Source: Planctomycetota bacterium
Lineage (GTDB): Bacteria > Planctomycetota > MHYJ01 > JACPRB01
Reading direction: 5' to 3'
Length of the DNA: 60,761 bases
Assembly (NCBI GenBank): GCA_016190175.1
Contig: JACPRC010000023.1
Location: forward strand, 1-60,761
Numbering within the stretch: position 1 is the first letter of the stretch; each line of letters opens with the position of its first letter. The notes under the pieces were generated by a model. It was not told where the DNA came from. It saw only the letters and a list, made by a program, of their open reading frames with translations, and made no database searches. A program made the position numbers and the translations under genes. Positions 7,968 to 16,759 of this stretch are shown here, piece after piece.

Positions 7968-8998
7968 ACCTCGCGTTCGGCGCATCGAACTACGCGGACA
8001 GGATCGACGCGGTCTTCTGGGGCATCACCGCGGTCTCGGTCGTGCTGCTGATCGGGATCACGGCGGCGATGGTCTGGTTCGTCTGGCGGTACCACCGCTC
8101 GCGCCGGCCCCGGCCGGAGCACGTGCCCGACAGCATGGGGTTGGAGCTGGCGTGGACGATCATCCCGACGATCCTCGTCATGGGCATGTTCTGGTTCGGC
8201 TGGAAGGTGTTCGCCGACCTCCGCAAGAAGACGCCGGGGGCGATGGTCGTCAACGTCACCGGAAGCCAGTGGCAGTGGCGCTACATGTACGTCGACGAGA
8301 AGGGGCAGCGCCGGTTCGAGGTCGCGCCGGACGAGGAGGAGAAGAAGGGCGAGACGGCGGAGCTCGTCCTCCCCCTGAACAAGCCGGTCCAGCTCAACCT
8401 CGCGTCGACCGACGTCCTCCACTCCTTCTACGTCCCGGCCTTCCGGCTGAAGGAGGACACGGTGCCCGGACGGGAGACGTACCTCGCGTTCACCCCGACG
8501 ATGCTCGGGGTCTTCCCCGTCTTCTGCGCGGAGTACTGCGGCGGGACGGGGACGCGGGGCAAGCTCGACGGCCACTGGAGCATGCTCTCCGCGGTCCGCG
8601 TCGTGACGGAGGAGGAGTTCCGCATCTACTACGAGAGCAACGGAGCGGTCCGGCCGTGGAGGGGGCAGAAGACGGCGGCGCTCGAGGGCGCCGCGGCGAT
8701 GCCGCGGGGCTGGGAGACGATGAGCCGCCAGGGGTGCTTCCGCTGCCACACGGACAACGGAGTCGAGACGAAGGACGGTCCCACGCTCAAGGGGATCTAC
8801 GGCAGGGAGCGGAGGGTCGTGCGCGCCGGAATCGTGGCCACGGTCCGAGTGGACGAAGAGTATCTGCGCCGCGCGATCGAACATCCCGAAGTGGAGACTT
8901 CCGAGGTCTACTTCCGCAAGGTGGGCCCCATGCCGCGCGTGGAACTGAGCGAATCCGACGTGACGGACATCATCCGGTATCTCAGGGAACTGAAGTAG
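7964..8998 (+). CDS. ctaC: Cytochrome c oxidase subunit II with C-terminal cytochrome c (caa3 type)
   Basis: 344 residues from the GTG that overlaps the previous stop. There are two N-terminal membrane helices, then the cupredoxin domain (SQWQWRYMYV aromatic patch) and a C-terminal cytochrome c domain with CFRCH (C258, C261, H262) and a likely Met ligand in GPMPRVEL. CuA residues are H in VLHSFYVP, C188, C192, H204 and M207. The CuA loop is odd: canonical spacing is C-G-x-x-H after the second Cys, whereas here twelve residues separate C192 from H204, an insertion of eight. This makes the enzyme a caa3 oxidase that could take electrons directly from alternative complex III. Confidence 0.95.
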   Translation: MNLAFGASNYADRIDAVFWGITAVSVVLLIGITAAMVWFVWRYHRSRRPRPEHVPDSMGLELAWTIIPTILVMGMFWFGWKVFADLRKKTPGAMVVNVTGSQWQWRYMYVDEKGQRRFEVAPDEEEKKGETAELVLPLNKPVQLNLASTDVLHSFYVPAFRLKEDTVPGRETYLAFTPTMLGVFPVFCAEYCGGTGTRGKLDGHWSMLSAVRVVTEEEFRIYYESNGAVRPWRGQKTAALEGAAAMPRGWETMSRQGCFRCHTDNGVETKDGPTLKGIYGRERRVVRAGIVATVRVDEEYLRRAIEHPEVETSEVYFRKVGPMPRVELSESDVTDIIRYLRELK

Positions 8999-9005
8999 GA
9001 CGGCG

Positions 9006-9914
9006 ATGATCCTGGAACAGACCCTGCGCGCGCGCGAACCGGCCCGCATCCTCGACCGCGCGAGGGACTATCTGGAGCTGGCCAAGGTGCGGATCACGAT
9101 CCTCTCCACGGTGACGTGCGCGGTCGGGTACTGGCTCGCGGTGGAGCGGGTCTCGTGGGAGATGCTGCCGGTCCTTGCCGGGATCTTCCTGCTGGCCTCG
9201 GCCGCGTCGGTGCTCAATCAGATCCAGGAGCGGGGGCTGGACGCGCGGATGGAACGGACGAGCCGGCGTCCGCTCCCCGAAGGGCGCGTCTCGCCGGGGG
9301 AGGCGTGGACCCTCTTCGCGGCGACGGCCGCCGGGGGGGGCGCCTTCCTCTATATATGCGGCCTCCCGGCGCTGGGGTTCGGACTGGCCGCTCTGGTCTG
9401 GTACAACGGCGTCTACACGCCGCTCAAGCGCGTCACCCCGTTCGCCGTCGTCCCGGGCGCCGTCATCGGCGCGCTTCCGCCCCTGGCGGGCTGGGTCGCG
9501 GCCGGGCGCGGGCCGCTCGAGGGGCCGATCCTGGCGCTGGCGTTCTTCATGTTCGTCTGGCAGATCCCGCACTTCTGGCTGATCCTCCTCTACGTCGGGA
9601 AGGACTACGAGAAGGCGGGCCTTCCCTCGATGCACGGCATCTTCAGCGCGGAGCAGCTCAGCCGGATCACCTTCGTCTGGATCCTCGCGACGGCGATCGC
9701 CGGCCTGGCGATGCCGGTCTTCGGGATGGGGCGCGGGATCCTCCTCCAGGCGCTTCTGCTCCTCTCGGCGGGCTGGATGGCGTGGGGCGCGCTCAAGCTG
9801 CTGCGTCCCCCGGCCGGCCCGAAGCCCTTCCGCGGGGTGTTCCTGCGGATCAACCTGTACGCGCTGGCGGTCCTGGCGGCGCTGACCCTGGACAAGCTCG
9901 TTCCGATCCGATGA
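9006..9914 (+). CDS. ctaB: Protoheme IX farnesyltransferase (heme O synthase)
   Basis: 302 residues, UbiA-type prenyltransferase with about nine membrane helices. Motifs: LDARMERTSRRPLP (second Asp-rich region and the SRRPL signature), YNGVYTPLKRVTP, and VPGAVIGALPPLAGW. The first polyprenyl-binding motif reads NQIQERGLD, with Glu where many homologues have Asp. It makes heme O, the precursor of heme A for the oxidase encoded just upstream. It starts 7 bases after ctaC and ends one base before the next gene. Confidence 0.95.
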   Translation: MILEQTLRAREPARILDRARDYLELAKVRITILSTVTCAVGYWLAVERVSWEMLPVLAGIFLLASAASVLNQIQERGLDARMERTSRRPLPEGRVSPGEAWTLFAATAAGGGAFLYICGLPALGFGLAALVWYNGVYTPLKRVTPFAVVPGAVIGALPPLAGWVAAGRGPLEGPILALAFFMFVWQIPHFWLILLYVGKDYEKAGLPSMHGIFSAEQLSRITFVWILATAIAGLAMPVFGMGRGILLQALLLLSAGWMAWGALKLLRPPAGPKPFRGVFLRINLYALAVLAALTLDKLVPIR

Positions 9915-9915
9915 C

Positions 9916-11316
9916 ATGGAAGCCCTGACGACGTGCGGCCTGGCCTCCGCGGCGGAGGTCGTCGAGAAACTCTTCGCTCCTCCCGACGCGGGACGGATGA
10001 CCCTGCTCAAGTGGATCGTCAACCTGACGTTCCTCATCCACCTCCCGTACATGGGGCTCCTGGTGGCCGGGACGATCCTGTCCCTCCTGCTGAACGTCCT
10101 GCACCGCGACGGCGGGGGGAAGAACCACGCCCGGCTCGCCAAGGACGTGCTGGACCTCGTGACCGTGAACCGGGCCGTCGGGCTGATCCTCGGCGTCTTC
10201 CCGCTCTTCGCCCTGATGACCTGCTACGGCCAGATCGTGTACACGGGGCACGTGCTGACCTACGGCGTGTGGCTCGGCGTGATCGGACTCGTCTCCCTCG
10301 GGCTCGTCTTCGTGCACGTCTACCGCGAGCAGTGGGCGCTGCGCGAGTCGCGGTGGTTCCCGCACCTTCTGACCGGCGTGTCGGGCGTCGCTCTGCTGGC
10401 CGGGGCGTACCTCCTCGTCTTTTCCAACGTCCTGCTGGCGGGGACGCCGGAGCGGTGGCCGCTCGTGAACGACGTGACCGACATCCTCTTCACCTGGAAC
10501 ATCGTCTGGCGGCTCGGGCAGTGGGCCGCGCTCTCCTGGGCGTTCCTGGGCGCCTCGATCCTCTTCTTCTTTTTCTTCTGGGAGGAGAGGCGCAAGGCGA
10601 TGGACGATTCCTACGCGGCGTACGTGCGGAAGCTCGGGGCCGGCCTCGCGCTCGGGTTCCTCTTCCCGGCGGCGCTCCTGATGGTCCTGGAGGTCTACAA
10701 CACGACGTCGCCGTACTTCCAGGGCGGCTACGCCTTCGGCGGCCCGACGGCCTTGATGCCCGCCAAGGGGGCGTTCGACGCGGCGCTGGTGGCGCTGATC
10801 CTGTGCCTGGGAACGGGCCACCTGCTCTGGCTGATGATCTCGCGGCGGAACGCGCAGTTCGGCGCGCACGTCTTCTTCCTCCTCCTCGGCGTCTACGCGG
10901 CGTGGATCGTCGGGAACCAGCTCCAGCTCGGCGAGACGCTCAAGGAGCACGAGATGGCGCTGGCGGCGGCGGCCGCGGAACACGAGGAGAAGGCGCGGGA
11001 GGCGGCGGCGCCGCCCCCGCCGTCCGACCCGGCGACGCGGTACAAGATCGGCGAGAAGGTCTTCCTGCAGATGTGCGTCTCCTGTCACGATCCGGCGCTG
11101 AAGGAGAAGCGGATCGGGCCGCCGCTCCTGCCGCGGCTGGGGCGGTACAAGACGGAGAAGAACGTCGGCGACCTCATGAAGTGGATCGTGGAGGGCGGCG
11201 TCGCGGGCGCGCCGGACTCCGCGCAGTACCAGCCGATGACGCCGCAGGCGGTGCGGCCGCGCGACCTCCCCATGGTGGCCGAGTACCTGCTCAAGAGGCT
11301 GGAGGAGGGGAAATGA
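9916..11316 (+). CDS. Multi-span membrane protein with C-terminal cytochrome c domain
   Basis: 466 residues. Residues ~25-345 contain eight or so membrane helices with several histidines (LIHLPYMGLL, GQIVYTGHVL, FVHVYREQWALRESRW). An Ala/Glu-rich, then proline-rich linker (~350-370) leads to a monoheme cytochrome c domain with CVSCH (C387, H391) and a likely Met ligand in YQPMTPQAV. In ordinary ACIII operons a small monoheme cytochrome c, ActE, is encoded. No separate actE is present here, so this c domain may replace it. The membrane part may bind b hemes (distant CydA-like proteins with c domains are a possibility), but I cannot confirm that. It is coupled to actA by an ATGA overlap. Confidence 0.7.
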   Translation: MEALTTCGLASAAEVVEKLFAPPDAGRMTLLKWIVNLTFLIHLPYMGLLVAGTILSLLLNVLHRDGGGKNHARLAKDVLDLVTVNRAVGLILGVFPLFALMTCYGQIVYTGHVLTYGVWLGVIGLVSLGLVFVHVYREQWALRESRWFPHLLTGVSGVALLAGAYLLVFSNVLLAGTPERWPLVNDVTDILFTWNIVWRLGQWAALSWAFLGASILFFFFFWEERRKAMDDSYAAYVRKLGAGLALGFLFPAALLMVLEVYNTTSPYFQGGYAFGGPTALMPAKGAFDAALVALILCLGTGHLLWLMISRRNAQFGAHVFFLLLGVYAAWIVGNQLQLGETLKEHEMALAAAAAEHEEKAREAAAPPPPSDPATRYKIGEKVFLQMCVSCHDPALKEKRIGPPLLPRLGRYKTEKNVGDLMKWIVEGGVAGAPDSAQYQPMTPQAVRPRDLPMVAEYLLKRLEEGK

Positions 11317-11939
11317 CCCGGCACCTGCCGCTGGCCGCGATCTACGGCTACTTCGGGGCCATGGTCCTCGGGATGCTCGGGCTCCGGTACTACGCCTCCA
11401 CGCACGCGACGAACACGGAGCAGCCGATCCCGACGTTCAGCCACGAGGTCCACGTGGGGAAGAACAAGATCGCCTGCTCCACGTGCCACGAGTTCACGAA
11501 CCTCGCGGACGGGAAGCTGGCGCGCCGGCCCGGGATCCCCTCGGTCCAGAAGTGCATGGAGTGCCACATCGACACGAAGGACAAGCCCGGCTTCCAGCTC
11601 CTGCACGGCTTCTACGAGCGCAGGGAGTCCATCGTGTGGAACCGGATCCACACGCTGCCCGGCCACGTCTACTTCCCGCACCACCGGCACATCCGCGCGC
11701 TGGCGGAGAAGCAGGAGCTCAAACTCTCCCAGACGGACGACTCCGGCTACATCAAGCACGACGAAAAGGGCGTCGCGCTCGGGGAGGCGGAAGGGCAGGC
11801 GAAGCTGTGCGCGAACTGCCACGGCGAGGTCAAGTACATGAGCAAGATCCGGCAGGTCCGGTCGCTCTCGATGGGGTGGTGCGTCTCGTGTCACCGCGAG
11901 AACAACGCCTCGATCGACTGCCTGACGTGCCATCAGTGA
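11313..11939 (+). CDS. actA: ActA-type pentaheme cytochrome c of alternative complex III
   Basis: 208 residues. One N-terminal membrane helix (signal anchor, residues ~5-25) precedes a periplasmic domain with five CxxCH motifs: CSTCH, CMECH, CANCH, CVSCH and CLTCH, the last at the very C-terminus. Histidine-rich stretches such as FPHHRHIRAL supply distal ligands. The layout matches cytochrome c7-like ActA, which receives electrons from ActB. The start overlaps the stop of the previous gene. The gap to actB (109 bases) contains a repeat, the largest break in the operon. Confidence 0.9.
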   Translation: MTRHLPLAAIYGYFGAMVLGMLGLRYYASTHATNTEQPIPTFSHEVHVGKNKIACSTCHEFTNLADGKLARRPGIPSVQKCMECHIDTKDKPGFQLLHGFYERRESIVWNRIHTLPGHVYFPHHRHIRALAEKQELKLSQTDDSGYIKHDEKGVALGEAEGQAKLCANCHGEVKYMSKIRQVRSLSMGWCVSCHRENNASIDCLTCHQ

Positions 11940-11952
11940 CGGAGGAGGAGCG

Positions 11953-12031
11953 TTCAGCCATCAACCATCAGCGGTCAGCAAGACGGGCGTCTCGACGGTC
12001 CGTCTGGAAGCTGATGGCTGAGGGCTGATAG
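11953..12031 (+). repeat. GCTGA-type intergenic hairpin repeat in the actA-actB gap
   Basis: TCAGCCATCA (11954-11963) is exactly complementary to TGATGGCTGA (12012-12021), with a smaller AGACG/CGTCT stem inside. It belongs to a family of intergenic runs built on (a/g)GCTGA(t/c)(n), also seen at 18628, 31239 and 55886. It is the only sizeable interruption in an otherwise overlapping operon, so it may act on mRNA processing or be a decaying mobile repeat. Confidence 0.65.
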
Positions 12032-12048
12032 CGACCCGGTGAGATGCG

Positions 12049-14958
12049 ATGAATAGACGCGACTTCCTGAAGTGGATGGGCGCCGGAACCGGCGCGGCGA
12101 TGGCCGGCTGCGCCAGGCGCGACCCCGAGAAGGTCGTCTCCTACTTCGTCCCGCCCGAGAGCTGGGTCCCCGGCCGCCCGACGCACGCCGTGTCGAGCTG
12201 CTCCGAATGTCCCGCGCAGTGCGGCATCGTCGTGAAGGCCTACGACAAGTTCGAGGGCGGGAAGACCCGCTGGATGCCCGTCAAGTTCGAAGGGGCGCCG
12301 GGGCACCCGGTCAACGACGGGCGCCTCTGCATGCGCGGCCAGGCGTCGATCACCCGCTTCTACCTCCCCGACCGGCTGAAGTCGCCGCTCCTGAGGGAGA
12401 GGGGCGCCGAGCGTCCGATCTCGTGGGACGACGCCTTCCAGCGGATCTCCTCCGCGCTGGAGGCCTCGGCGGCCGAACGCCGGGCGATCGTGTGGCTGGC
12501 GGGCCGCACGACCGGCACGCTCTCGGGACTCCTGGACGCCGCCGCGGCGAAGCTCCGCATCGAGCGGCATCCCGAATACGAACCCGCGGCCGCCTGGGAG
12601 GCACGCGAGGCGAACCGGATCGTCTTCGGCGTCGCGGACCTGCCGACCTACGCCGTGGAGAAGGCGGGCTTCCTCCTGACGATCGGCGCCGACGTGCTGG
12701 AGACGTTCGGCAGCCCGGTGCATTTCGCGGCCGGTCTGCGGCATGCCATGGACCCGCGACCGCGCGAGGCCGTCGAGCGCGCGGGAAGCCGCTTCCGCTG
12801 GTGGCACGTCGAACCGCACTTCTCGCTCACCGGGGCGAACGCCGACGAGCGCGTCGTCGTCCGGCCCGGCGGCGAGGCGCATCTCCTGGCGTGGCTGATC
12901 CGGCGGCTCCTTCCCGGCGAGGCCTTCGGCCAGGTGCCCGAGGTGTCGGACGACGAGCTGGCGGCGCGCGTGACCCTCCCCGCGGGGCAGGTGGAGGGAC
13001 TCGCGGAGACGGACCGGAAGCGGCTGGTCCTGCGGAAGCTCGGGGAACTCGTTGAGGGCCTGCGCGGCGAGAACGCGATGGTCGTCGCGGGCGGCGTCTC
13101 CACGCAATCGCCGGGCGGGCTGACCGCGGCGACGCTCGCGGCGCTCCTCCAGCGCGGCCTGCGCATGGCGGAGAAGGGGCTTCTGGACTTCCGCCGGTCG
13201 CAGAACTTCCCGTCTCTCGCGGGTCCGGCGGAGATGAAGAAGCTCGCGGACCGGCTCAAGGGCGGCGAGGTCGGCGTGCTCTTCGTCTCGCGGGCGAACC
13301 CGGTCGCGAACCTGCCGGCCGCGGCGGGGTTCCGCGAGGCCCTCGCCGGCGCGCGCCTTCGCGTGGCGCTGGCCGACTTCCCCGACGAGACCGCGAAGGA
13401 GTGCGACCTCGTCCTGCCGCTGTCGAGCCCGTTGGAATCCTGGGGGGACGCCGAGCCGCGGCGCGGGACGTGGACGCTGATCGAGCCCGTCCTCTACGAT
13501 TCCACGCTGGTGCAGGAGGGGAAGGGCTGGAAGGCGAAGGGACGCGAGCACCGCGTCGCCTCCCCGCTCCACGACACGCGCTCGGAAGGGGACATCCTCC
13601 TGGATCTGCTGCGGCGCGTCGCGCACGAGAAGGTCGCCGCCTCGTACCGCGACCATCTCCTGGCGGAGTGGACGAGGCGCGGGATCAAGGCGGACCTCTT
13701 CGCCGCGGGCTTCGCGGTCCGCGACCCCGAGTCTCCGAAGATCGGCGAGACGGACTGGGCGGTCGTGCGGGAGCAGTTGCGGACCGAGGCGTTCCGGCGC
13801 AAGGTCGAGGGGCTCGTGCTCTTGCAGGCGCCGACGGTGCGGGCGGCGGACCCTCGCGCGGCACGGCTGCCTCTGCTGAGCGAAATCCCCGACCCGCTGA
13901 CGACGATCACGTGGGGCGGGTGGGTCTCCGTCCCGCCCGAGCTGGCGAAGAAGGAGGGGATCGGGGACGGAGACGAGGTGCGGATCGAGTCCTCCGCATG
14001 GACCGGGACGATGCCGGCCAAGATCCAGCAGGGACTGCCCGACGGCATCCTCGTCGTCGCGCGGGGGATCCTTGCGGGCGTGCCCGCGCTGGTCGAGAAC
14101 GTCGCGGTGAGAAAGACGGGAAGAAAGCTGGAGATCCCGATCCTCTCGGGCTCAGAGTCGCAGCAGGGCCGCGGGATCATCCCGATGGACGCGCGGCCGC
14201 ACGGCGGCCACGCGAAAAAGGCGGAGGACGAGGACAACGGACTCTACCCGGCCCACAAGCACCACCCGTACCGCTGGGCGATGGCGATCGACCTCGAGGC
14301 GTGCACGGGCTGCGGCGCGTGCGTGGCGGCGTGCACCGTCGAGAACAACGTCCCGATCGTAGGGGCCGAGGACCACCTGCGCGGCCGCGAGATGTCGTGG
14401 CTGCGGATCGAGCCCTTCTACGAGAAGCGCGGCGTCGAGTTCATCCCGATGCTGTGCCAGCACTGCGACAACGGCCCGTGCGAGCCGGTCTGCCCCGTCT
14501 TCGCGGCGTACCACACGCCGGACGGGCTGAACGGGCAGGTCTACAACCGCTGCGTCGGGACGCGGTACTGCTCGAACAACTGCCCCTACAAGGTCCGGCG
14601 CTTCAACTGGTGGGAGAACGGGACGCCGGAGCGCCAGCCGCTGGGGAAGATGCACAACCCCGAGCTGACCGTCCGCCCGAGGGGCGTGATGGAGAAGTGC
14701 ACGTTCTGCGTGCAGCGGATCCGCGACGTCCGGGACCGCGCGAAGGACGAGGGCCGCCTCGTGAAGGACGGGGAGGCGGAGCGGCTCACCGCCTGCGCGC
14801 AGACGTGCCCCACGCGGGCCATCGTCTTCGGCAACATCCTGGACGAGGAGTCGCTCGTCTACAAGCTGTCCCGGCACGAAAGGGGATACAAGGTGTTCGA
14901 GGAGCTCAACGCGCGTCCCGCGGTCACGTACCTGCATCCGGTGGAGCCCACGTCATGA
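12049..14958 (+). CDS. actB: ActB: molybdopterin-oxidoreductase-like and iron-sulfur fusion subunit of alternative complex III
   Basis: 969 residues. The N-terminus has a Tat-type NRRDFLK with a lipobox ending at C21 (MAGC), so it is exported and probably lipid-anchored. Residues ~45-690 resemble molybdopterin oxidoreductase catalytic subunits. Residues ~740-960 are a four-cluster ferredoxin module (CTGCGACVAAC, CQHCDNGPCEPVCP, RYCSNNCPY, CTFCVQR and CAQTCPT). The first half retains a C51-x2-C54-x3-C58-x35-C94 motif, a complete cluster-binding pattern that characterised ActB proteins are generally described as lacking. It passes electrons from quinol oxidised at ActC/ActF to ActA. Confidence 0.95.
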   Translation: MNRRDFLKWMGAGTGAAMAGCARRDPEKVVSYFVPPESWVPGRPTHAVSSCSECPAQCGIVVKAYDKFEGGKTRWMPVKFEGAPGHPVNDGRLCMRGQASITRFYLPDRLKSPLLRERGAERPISWDDAFQRISSALEASAAERRAIVWLAGRTTGTLSGLLDAAAAKLRIERHPEYEPAAAWEAREANRIVFGVADLPTYAVEKAGFLLTIGADVLETFGSPVHFAAGLRHAMDPRPREAVERAGSRFRWWHVEPHFSLTGANADERVVVRPGGEAHLLAWLIRRLLPGEAFGQVPEVSDDELAARVTLPAGQVEGLAETDRKRLVLRKLGELVEGLRGENAMVVAGGVSTQSPGGLTAATLAALLQRGLRMAEKGLLDFRRSQNFPSLAGPAEMKKLADRLKGGEVGVLFVSRANPVANLPAAAGFREALAGARLRVALADFPDETAKECDLVLPLSSPLESWGDAEPRRGTWTLIEPVLYDSTLVQEGKGWKAKGREHRVASPLHDTRSEGDILLDLLRRVAHEKVAASYRDHLLAEWTRRGIKADLFAAGFAVRDPESPKIGETDWAVVREQLRTEAFRRKVEGLVLLQAPTVRAADPRAARLPLLSEIPDPLTTITWGGWVSVPPELAKKEGIGDGDEVRIESSAWTGTMPAKIQQGLPDGILVVARGILAGVPALVENVAVRKTGRKLEIPILSGSESQQGRGIIPMDARPHGGHAKKAEDEDNGLYPAHKHHPYRWAMAIDLEACTGCGACVAACTVENNVPIVGAEDHLRGREMSWLRIEPFYEKRGVEFIPMLCQHCDNGPCEPVCPVFAAYHTPDGLNGQVYNRCVGTRYCSNNCPYKVRRFNWWENGTPERQPLGKMHNPELTVRPRGVMEKCTFCVQRIRDVRDRAKDEGRLVKDGEAERLTACAQTCPTRAIVFGNILDEESLVYKLSRHERGYKVFEELNARPAVTYLHPVEPTS

Positions 14959-16292
14959 GCGAAGTCGCGACCCTGCCGTCCGAATCGCGCGCCGCGAAGG
15001 AGGTCCAGGCCCGGGACCAGGTGGACCGGGACATCCTGATCGCGATGAAGAAGCCGGGCCCGCTCTACTGGGTCGCCGTCTGCGCCTGCTTCGGCTTCTT
15101 CGTCCTCGGCATGGCGATGTTCGGGAACATGGTGGACAAGGGCTTCGGCCTGACGGGCGTCTCGCACCCGTACAACTGGTCCATCTACATCGTGGACTTC
15201 GTCTTCTGGGTCGGCATCGCCCACTCGGGGACGCTGATCTCGGCGATCCTGCTTCTCTTCCGGGCGAAATTCCGCAACCGCTTCAACCGGCAGGCGGAGG
15301 CGATGACGTGCATCTCGGTCCTGTGCGCCGGGATGTACCCGATCCTCCACCTGGGGCGGCCCTGGTTCAACTTCTTCCTCTTCCCGTACCCGACGGAGCG
15401 GCAGCTCTGGATCAACTTCCGCTCGCCGCTGACGTGGGACGTCTTCGCGGTGAGCACGTACCTCATCGTGAGCATGATCTTCTTCTACGTCGGGATGATC
15501 CCGGACCTCGCGATCGCGCGGCAGTACGCGACCGGGCTGCGGAAGAAGATCTACGGGATCCTCTCCCTCGGCTGGCGCGGGACGGACCGGGAGTGGAAGC
15601 ACTACGAGAAGGTGTGCCTCTTCCTGGCGGCGCTGGCGGCGCCCCTCGTCGTCTCGGTCCACTCCGTCGTGTCGTGGGATTTCGCGATGAGCCTCCTGCC
15701 GGGATGGCACGCGACGATCTTCGCCCCGTACTTCGTCGCGGGGGCGATCTTCTCGGGCTGCGGGATGGTGCTCACCCTCGTCATCCCGATGCGGAAGATC
15801 TTCCGGCTCGAGAAGTACATCACGATCGACCACTTCGACAAGCTGTGCAAGCTGATCATGTTCACTTCCATGATCGTGGGGTACGCCTACTTGATGGAGG
15901 TCGCGCTCGCGAACTACGGCACGAACCCGTTCGAGAAGGCGCTCTTCGACCACCGGATGGGCGGGCACTACAGGATCGCGTTCTGGATGATGGTCTTCTG
16001 CAACTGCATCGCGCCGCTCACGCTCTGGGTGAAGAAGCTGCGGCACAGCATCCCGTGGCTCTTCGTGCTGTCGATCCTCATCAACATCGGGATGTGGCTG
16101 GAGCGGTACGTCATCGTCGTCACGTCGCTCTCGAACGACTTCGATCCGTACAACTGGGGTTACTACGTGCCGACGATCTACGACTTCGGCCTCACGATCA
16201 TGAACTTCGGCTTCTTCTTCGGGATGTTCCTGCTCTTCTGCCGGTTCCTCCCCATGATGGCGATCATGGAGGTGAAGGAGGAGGTGAAGTGA
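14955..16292 (+). CDS. actC: ActC: NrfD-like quinol-binding membrane subunit
   Basis: 445 residues, about ten membrane helices after a ~45-residue cytoplasmic tail. Typical ActC/NrfD/PsrC signatures are visible: WVGIAHSGTLISAILLLFR, LGRPWFNFFLFPYP, HSVVSWDFAMSLLPGWH and NIGMWLERYVIV. It oxidises menaquinol or ubiquinol at the periplasmic face and may form a proton half-channel. The start overlaps the actB stop. Confidence 0.95.
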   Translation: MSEVATLPSESRAAKEVQARDQVDRDILIAMKKPGPLYWVAVCACFGFFVLGMAMFGNMVDKGFGLTGVSHPYNWSIYIVDFVFWVGIAHSGTLISAILLLFRAKFRNRFNRQAEAMTCISVLCAGMYPILHLGRPWFNFFLFPYPTERQLWINFRSPLTWDVFAVSTYLIVSMIFFYVGMIPDLAIARQYATGLRKKIYGILSLGWRGTDREWKHYEKVCLFLAALAAPLVVSVHSVVSWDFAMSLLPGWHATIFAPYFVAGAIFSGCGMVLTLVIPMRKIFRLEKYITIDHFDKLCKLIMFTSMIVGYAYLMEVALANYGTNPFEKALFDHRMGGHYRIAFWMMVFCNCIAPLTLWVKKLRHSIPWLFVLSILINIGMWLERYVIVVTSLSNDFDPYNWGYYVPTIYDFGLTIMNFGFFFGMFLLFCRFLPMMAIMEVKEEVK

Positions 16293-16759
16293 GCCGCGAA
16301 TACGTCCTCGATGGCGAGCACGAGTTCGTTACGAAGGTGAAGGAGCTGACGGCGGGCGGGGTCTCGCCGGACCGCATCCGCACGTTCACCCCGGTGCCGG
16401 TGCACGGGCTGGAGGAGATGCTCCGGAGGCGGCCGAGCCTCCTGAAGTTCTTCACCCTCTTCGGCGGTCTCACGGGGTGCGCCACGGGATACGGCTTCGC
16501 GATCTACACCGTCTACCGCTGGGCGTTCGAGACGTCCGAGGTGCAGTGGCCGTGGGGGCTCGTCACGGGCGGGAAGCCGCCGCTCTCGATCCCGGCCTAC
16601 ACGGTGATCGGGTTCGAGCTGACGATCCTCTTCGGGGCGCTCTGCAGCGTGCTGGGGTTCCTCCTGCTCTCCCGGATGCCGAAGTTCATGGCCTTCGTGC
16701 CGGAGAAGGAGTACGGAAACCGGTTCGCGATCGTGGTCGAAGACGAGGAGCGGAAGTGA
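16289..16759 (+). CDS. actD: ActD: DUF3341 membrane subunit of alternative complex III
   Basis: 156 residues from a GTG overlapping the actC stop (GTGA). A soluble N-terminal region of ~55 residues (PDRIRTFTPVPVHGLEE) is followed by two membrane helices separated by WPWGLVTGGKPPLSIPAY and a short tail, PKFMAFVPEKEYGNRFAIVV. This is the standard ActD layout. It anchors the complex, and the overlap chain implies stoichiometric synthesis with its neighbours. Confidence 0.9.
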   Translation: MSREYVLDGEHEFVTKVKELTAGGVSPDRIRTFTPVPVHGLEEMLRRRPSLLKFFTLFGGLTGCATGYGFAIYTVYRWAFETSEVQWPWGLVTGGKPPLSIPAYTVIGFELTILFGALCSVLGFLLLSRMPKFMAFVPEKEYGNRFAIVVEDEERK

